NCBI GenBank assembly: GCA_018829865.1
Contig: JAHJTR010000190.1
Location: 1 to 9,653 of the forward strand
Reading direction: 5' to 3'
DNA from: Patescibacteria group bacterium
GTDB lineage: Bacteria > Patescibacteriota > Gracilibacteria > UBA1369 > JAHJTR01
DNA length: 9,653 bases
A program made the translations under genes and the position numbers. How positions within the stretch are numbered: the stretch's first letter is position 1; each line of letters opens with the position of its first letter. The notes under the pieces are model-generated. The model saw only the letters and a list, made by a program, of their open reading frames with translations, was not told the origin of the DNA and ran no database searches. Below are positions 6,607 through 9,653 of the stretch, one piece after another.

Positions 6607-9528
6607 ATGAAAATCGGCATAAATCTCACATCACTCTTCCCCAAGCAAATCGGTGGAATGGAAAATTATGTCAGAAAAATCATTGATTATTTTCCGCTTA
6701 TTGATAATGGCAAGCATAATTACGTCCTCTATATTAACGAAACCGCATTTCACACTTTTTTCAAGTCACCCAGAATTAAAAAAATCAAAACACCAATCAA
6801 TCCCCCCGAAGATTTTTTCACGAATTCCATCAAACAAGAAAAAATCGATTTCTGGTTTTGCCCCCTGATTCCACTAACCCCAAGTAACCCCGGTCTCCCC
6901 TCAGCAATCACAATTCCCGACATTCAGCACGAATATTATCCCAAGTTTTTTGAGGAGGAAACCCTTCAAGCTCTAAAAAAAATCTTCCCACAATCAATAG
7001 CCTCCGCCGATTTAGTACTCACAATCTCAAAATTCAGCAAACACTCAATCGAAAAAAAATACAATTGCCCTCCAAACAAAATAAAAGTCACTTATCTGGG
7101 CACCGACAATATCTTCAATAATCCCACAAACAAACAACAATCCGCACTCATCAAAAAAAAGTACAAGCTCCCAAACAAGTACATTTTTTACCCCGCAAAC
7201 ACCTGGCCCCACAAAAACCACATCACCCTAATTAAAGCCTTTAGCAAATACACAGAAAAATTCGACAACAAAGTTTGCCTCATCCTCACCGGCGCCCCAA
7301 AACAATCCCAACAAAAAATCAACGACTTAATCAAAGAACTAAATCTCACGCGCAACATCAAACACCTCGGCTTCATCAACAAAACCGACCTGCCACATAT
7401 TTACGCCCAAGCCAAATGCCTAATCTTCCCCTCCCTCTTCGAAGGCTTCGGCATCCCGCTTGTAGAAGCAATGAAAACAAATTGCCCAATCATCTGCGCC
7501 AAAAACACCTCCATCCCCGAGATTGCCAAAGACGCAGCGCTTTATTTTGATCCTAAAGACCCAAACGACATTTGCGATAAGCTACGCAAACTCCTCACCA
7601 ATAAATCCCTTCAAAATAAACTCGTTCAAAAAGGCCAAAAATATGCCGATAATTTCTCCTACAAAAATTGCGCCCAAGAAACTCTAAATCTCATCCAAGA
7701 AACAAACAAGAAATATTGCCTTATTCATAGCAAAAAACCCAAGATCACCATAATCACCCCCTCATATAATCAGGGGCAATTTATTGAAGAAACCATTAAA
7801 AGTATTGTAAATCAAAATTACCCGAATCTCGAATATTTAATTATTGATGGAGGATCAACCGACGGCACCCAAGAAATTATCAAAAAATATGCAAAACAGC
7901 ATCCATTCATCAAATGGATCTCAGAAATCGACGAAGGCCAAGCTGATGCCATTAATAAAGGGCTTAAAATGGCAACCGGACAAATAATTGGCTGGGTCAA
8001 TTCCGATGATATTTATTATCCAAACACCCTCAAAAAAGTCGCCGAGGAATTTATCATCAATCCCAAAATCGACTTCATTTACGGCAAAGGCATGCACATC
8101 GATAAACAAGGTCATCCAATCTCCAAGTACCCCACAATCCCCGAGTTTGATTATCAGAAATTCGGCAACAATTGCTTCATCTGCCAACCAACCACTTTTT
8201 GGCGCAAAGAGATAATGAACAAAAAATCCCCGGGGATTTTCACAAAAACCACCGGCACAAAAAACCGCACCATCCCCTGCTTGCTCGACGAATCCCTCTA
8301 CTCCTGCCTGGATTACGAATACTGGATACGTCTCACAAAAAATCGCAAAGTTAAATTCATCAATGAAATCCTAGCCGGATCACGCATGTACAAAGACAAC
8401 AAAAGCCTCAAAGAGCGCGAAATCATGTACCGCGAAATGATTGCGATTCAGAAAAAACATTTCAATTTTACCCCCTACGCCACTTTTTTATGGCAAAAAG
8501 ATTTCAAAAACAACAAAACAGACCAGTTTTTCCTCAACCAACCCATTACCAATCACATTAAACGGCTAGCCTACATCAATTTTATCTACAACAATCTTCG
8601 CTCTCCTCAAAAATTACTCCGGGAATTCAAAAATCCGAGTTTTAAAAAAACCAACAAAATAGCTCAATTAAATATTTCTACCAATCTCAAAAAATTATCA
8701 TCAAATACACCTAAAATCTCCATCATCACCCCCTCGTTTAATCAAGAAAAATTCATCAAGCAAACCATCGAAAGCGTTATTTCTCAAAATTATCCCAATC
8801 TGGAATATATTATTATTGATGGAGGATCAACCGACGGCAGCCAAGAAATTATCAAGAAATATGCAAAACAACATCCATGCATAAAATGGATTTCAGAAAA
8901 AGACAACGGCCAATCCGCAGCCATAAACAAAGGTTTCAAAATGAGCACCGGAGAAATCGTGGCTTGGTTAAACTCAGATGATACATACGCCCCAAACGCC
9001 ATCCAAAACGCCGTAGATTTTTTAAACAAAAACACGGACACAATGCTAATGTACGCAGACGCCCACATTATTGATGAAGCAGGAAATTTCATCCAAAAAT
9101 TCCCCGCCACAGAAGAATTCGATTACTTCAGGCTAATAAACACCTGGGACTTCATCATGCAACCCACAACATTCTGGCGCCGCGAATTATTTGAGCACAT
9201 AGGATACTTAAACGAAAACCTGCATTTCGTAATGGACTGGGATTTCTGGATCCGAGCAGCCCAAAAATTCAAACTGAAATACAACAAAACACACAACGCC
9301 AACAACCGAGAATACAGCAGCACAAAAACCCTCTCCGGTGGCAAAAAACGCCTAACGGAAATAAGAAAACTAATCCGCAAATACAGCTCACAAAAATACC
9401 CCCCAAGCTACAGAATTTACACAGCCGATACTTGGGCGCAACTAATAAGCAGCAGATATCCACGAATCGGCAAATGGTTCAGAGATAAAATCGCTGATAA
9501 ATATATTAGGAGGCAGGTGGGAAAATAA
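6607..9528 (+). CDS. Three-domain glycosyltransferase fusion (GT4-GT2-GT2)
   Basis: This is a 973-residue cytoplasmic protein with three catalytic units. Residues 1-365 are a GT4 (GT-B fold) enzyme: G-G-M-E-N near 16-20 in the N-terminal glycine loop, P-A-N-T-W-P-H-K-N-H at 196-205, and the E-x7-E pair Glu279/Glu287 in F-E-G-F-G-I-P-L-V-E-A. Residues from about 378 to 640 are a GT-A fold GT2 enzyme: I-T-P-S-Y-N-Q (383-389), I-I-D-G-G-S-T-D-G (412-420), the metal-binding N-S-D-D (465-468), and D-Y-E-Y-W-I-R (569-575). Residues from about 702 to 960 repeat this: I-I-D-G-G-S-T-D-G (736-744), N-S-D-D (789-792), D-W-D-F-W-I-R (877-883). All key residues are present in all three, so three sugar transfers, perhaps consecutive, are plausible. 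It starts 36 bases after the stalk gene with no Shine-Dalgarno and may share its transcript. Donor and acceptor sugars cannot be read from the sequence. Confidence 0.93.
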   Translation: MKIGINLTSLFPKQIGGMENYVRKIIDYFPLIDNGKHNYVLYINETAFHTFFKSPRIKKIKTPINPPEDFFTNSIKQEKIDFWFCPLIPLTPSNPGLPSAITIPDIQHEYYPKFFEEETLQALKKIFPQSIASADLVLTISKFSKHSIEKKYNCPPNKIKVTYLGTDNIFNNPTNKQQSALIKKKYKLPNKYIFYPANTWPHKNHITLIKAFSKYTEKFDNKVCLILTGAPKQSQQKINDLIKELNLTRNIKHLGFINKTDLPHIYAQAKCLIFPSLFEGFGIPLVEAMKTNCPIICAKNTSIPEIAKDAALYFDPKDPNDICDKLRKLLTNKSLQNKLVQKGQKYADNFSYKNCAQETLNLIQETNKKYCLIHSKKPKITIITPSYNQGQFIEETIKSIVNQNYPNLEYLIIDGGSTDGTQEIIKKYAKQHPFIKWISEIDEGQADAINKGLKMATGQIIGWVNSDDIYYPNTLKKVAEEFIINPKIDFIYGKGMHIDKQGHPISKYPTIPEFDYQKFGNNCFICQPTTFWRKEIMNKKSPGIFTKTTGTKNRTIPCLLDESLYSCLDYEYWIRLTKNRKVKFINEILAGSRMYKDNKSLKEREIMYREMIAIQKKHFNFTPYATFLWQKDFKNNKTDQFFLNQPITNHIKRLAYINFIYNNLRSPQKLLREFKNPSFKKTNKIAQLNISTNLKKLSSNTPKISIITPSFNQEKFIKQTIESVISQNYPNLEYIIIDGGSTDGSQEIIKKYAKQHPCIKWISEKDNGQSAAINKGFKMSTGEIVAWLNSDDTYAPNAIQNAVDFLNKNTDTMLMYADAHIIDEAGNFIQKFPATEEFDYFRLINTWDFIMQPTTFWRRELFEHIGYLNENLHFVMDWDFWIRAAQKFKLKYNKTHNANNREYSSTKTLSGGKKRLTEIRKLIRKYSSQKYPPSYRIYTADTWAQLISSRYPRIGKWFRDKIADKYIRRQVGK
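7741..7986 (+). repeat. Internal duplication, GT2 catalytic segment copy A
   Basis: This encodes residues 379-460 of the glycosyltransferase. It aligns without gaps to residues 703-784 (8713-8958) at about three quarters amino-acid identity. Bases 7840-7905 match 8812-8877 at 63 of 66 positions. Confidence 0.9.
8713..8958 (+). repeat. Internal duplication, GT2 catalytic segment copy B
   Basis: This is the second copy of the GT2 catalytic segment, offset by exactly 972 bases (324 codons) from copy A. Catalytic motifs are kept in both copies, so neither looks degenerate. Confidence 0.9.
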
Positions 9529-9653
9529 ATATTTAACTCACTCCCTAACCTACGGTAGACTTAATTATAGAATCTTCACCTTTCAAAAGTTGGAGCAGGA
9601 TTGCATCCTGCTCCTCCCCTTATCCCCCCATCAACCCCGCCAAGCAGTCGACT
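9529..9653. other. Right-edge region, possible 3' end of a minus-strand gene
   Basis: After the glycosyltransferase stop, two minus-strand frames are open from the right edge. One encodes V-D-C-L-A-G-L-M-G-G and stops with TAA at 9622-9620, just before the hairpin. The other passes through the hairpin (G-C-N-P-A-P-T-F-E-R) and stops with TGA at 9578-9576. Either could be the tail of a convergent gene; too little is visible to choose. No plus-strand gene or RNA gene is seen. Confidence 0.3.
9592..9614. repeat. Palindromic repeat, copy 2
   Basis: GGAGCAGGAT (9592-9601) is a perfect 10-base stem with 9605-9614 around the loop TGC. The outer stem matches copy 1 at the left edge. The hairpin lies 64 bases beyond the glycosyltransferase stop. 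It has no T-run on the plus side, so it is a weak intrinsic terminator at best, though it could still end transcripts or stabilise 3' ends. Confidence 0.8.

Noticed and set aside
7051..7160. Runs of eight A (7052-7059, 7153-7160) in the glycosyltransferase as phase-variation tracts
   Set aside because: Such runs are expected in a gene this rich in AAA lysine codons, and the frame is intact. No longer tract is present.
9592..9614. Intrinsic terminator for the glycosyltransferase gene
   Set aside because: The stem is strong but is followed by TCCCC, not a T-run, and it belongs with the hairpin at the left edge that lies in coding DNA.
9647..9652. GTCGAC (SalI site) at the right edge as a cloning junction
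   Set aside because: A six-base site near an edge is easily chance, and no vector sequence is visible.

Overview
The window reads as bacterial DNA of moderate to low GC content. It comes from an organism that builds and exports a surface polysaccharide. I cannot place it taxonomically with confidence. All genes read through cleanly in the standard code, and TGA is used as a stop. None of the visible start codons has a clear Shine-Dalgarno sequence; each follows a short A/T-rich leader. Together with the unusual domain mixes, this suggests an uncultured lineage (candidate phyla are possible), but that is inference. The top strand is rich in A and C and poor in G almost throughout, whichever strand the genes lie on. 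The exception is the gene at 4258-6570.

Left half, minus strand, reading from 4046 down to 1: a tightly packed set of five genes. In order they are a short-type transaldolase, an ABC-2 permease (Wzm type), an ABC ATPase with a C-terminal beta domain (Wzt type), a SAM-dependent methyltransferase with its own extra C-terminal domain, and the 5' part of a thiamine-phosphate synthase gene (thiE) that runs off the window edge. The first four are joined by overlaps or a 3-base gap and look like one transcript. Permease and ATPase would form the exporter of an O-antigen-like or teichoic-type glycan. The methyltransferase is a candidate for capping or modifying that glycan, and the transaldolase could supply an unusual sugar phosphate.

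A 211-base divergent control region (4047-4257) follows. It holds a good sigma70-type promoter facing right, with a perfect 17-base palindrome lying over its -35 box.

Right half, plus strand: a 770-residue membrane-anchored, cysteine-rich stalk protein with thirteen PEPQ repeats and two MopE-like CDG metal-binding motifs, then, 36 bases later, a 973-residue glycosyltransferase that fuses one GT4 and two GT2 domains. The two GT2 domains are an internal duplication that contains a patch of near-identical DNA.

Related GGAGCAGG...CCTGCTCC hairpins sit at both ends of the window. One lies inside the thiE reading frame, the other about 60 bases after the glycosyltransferase. They differ by a compensating base-pair change, so they look like two members of a dispersed palindromic repeat family.
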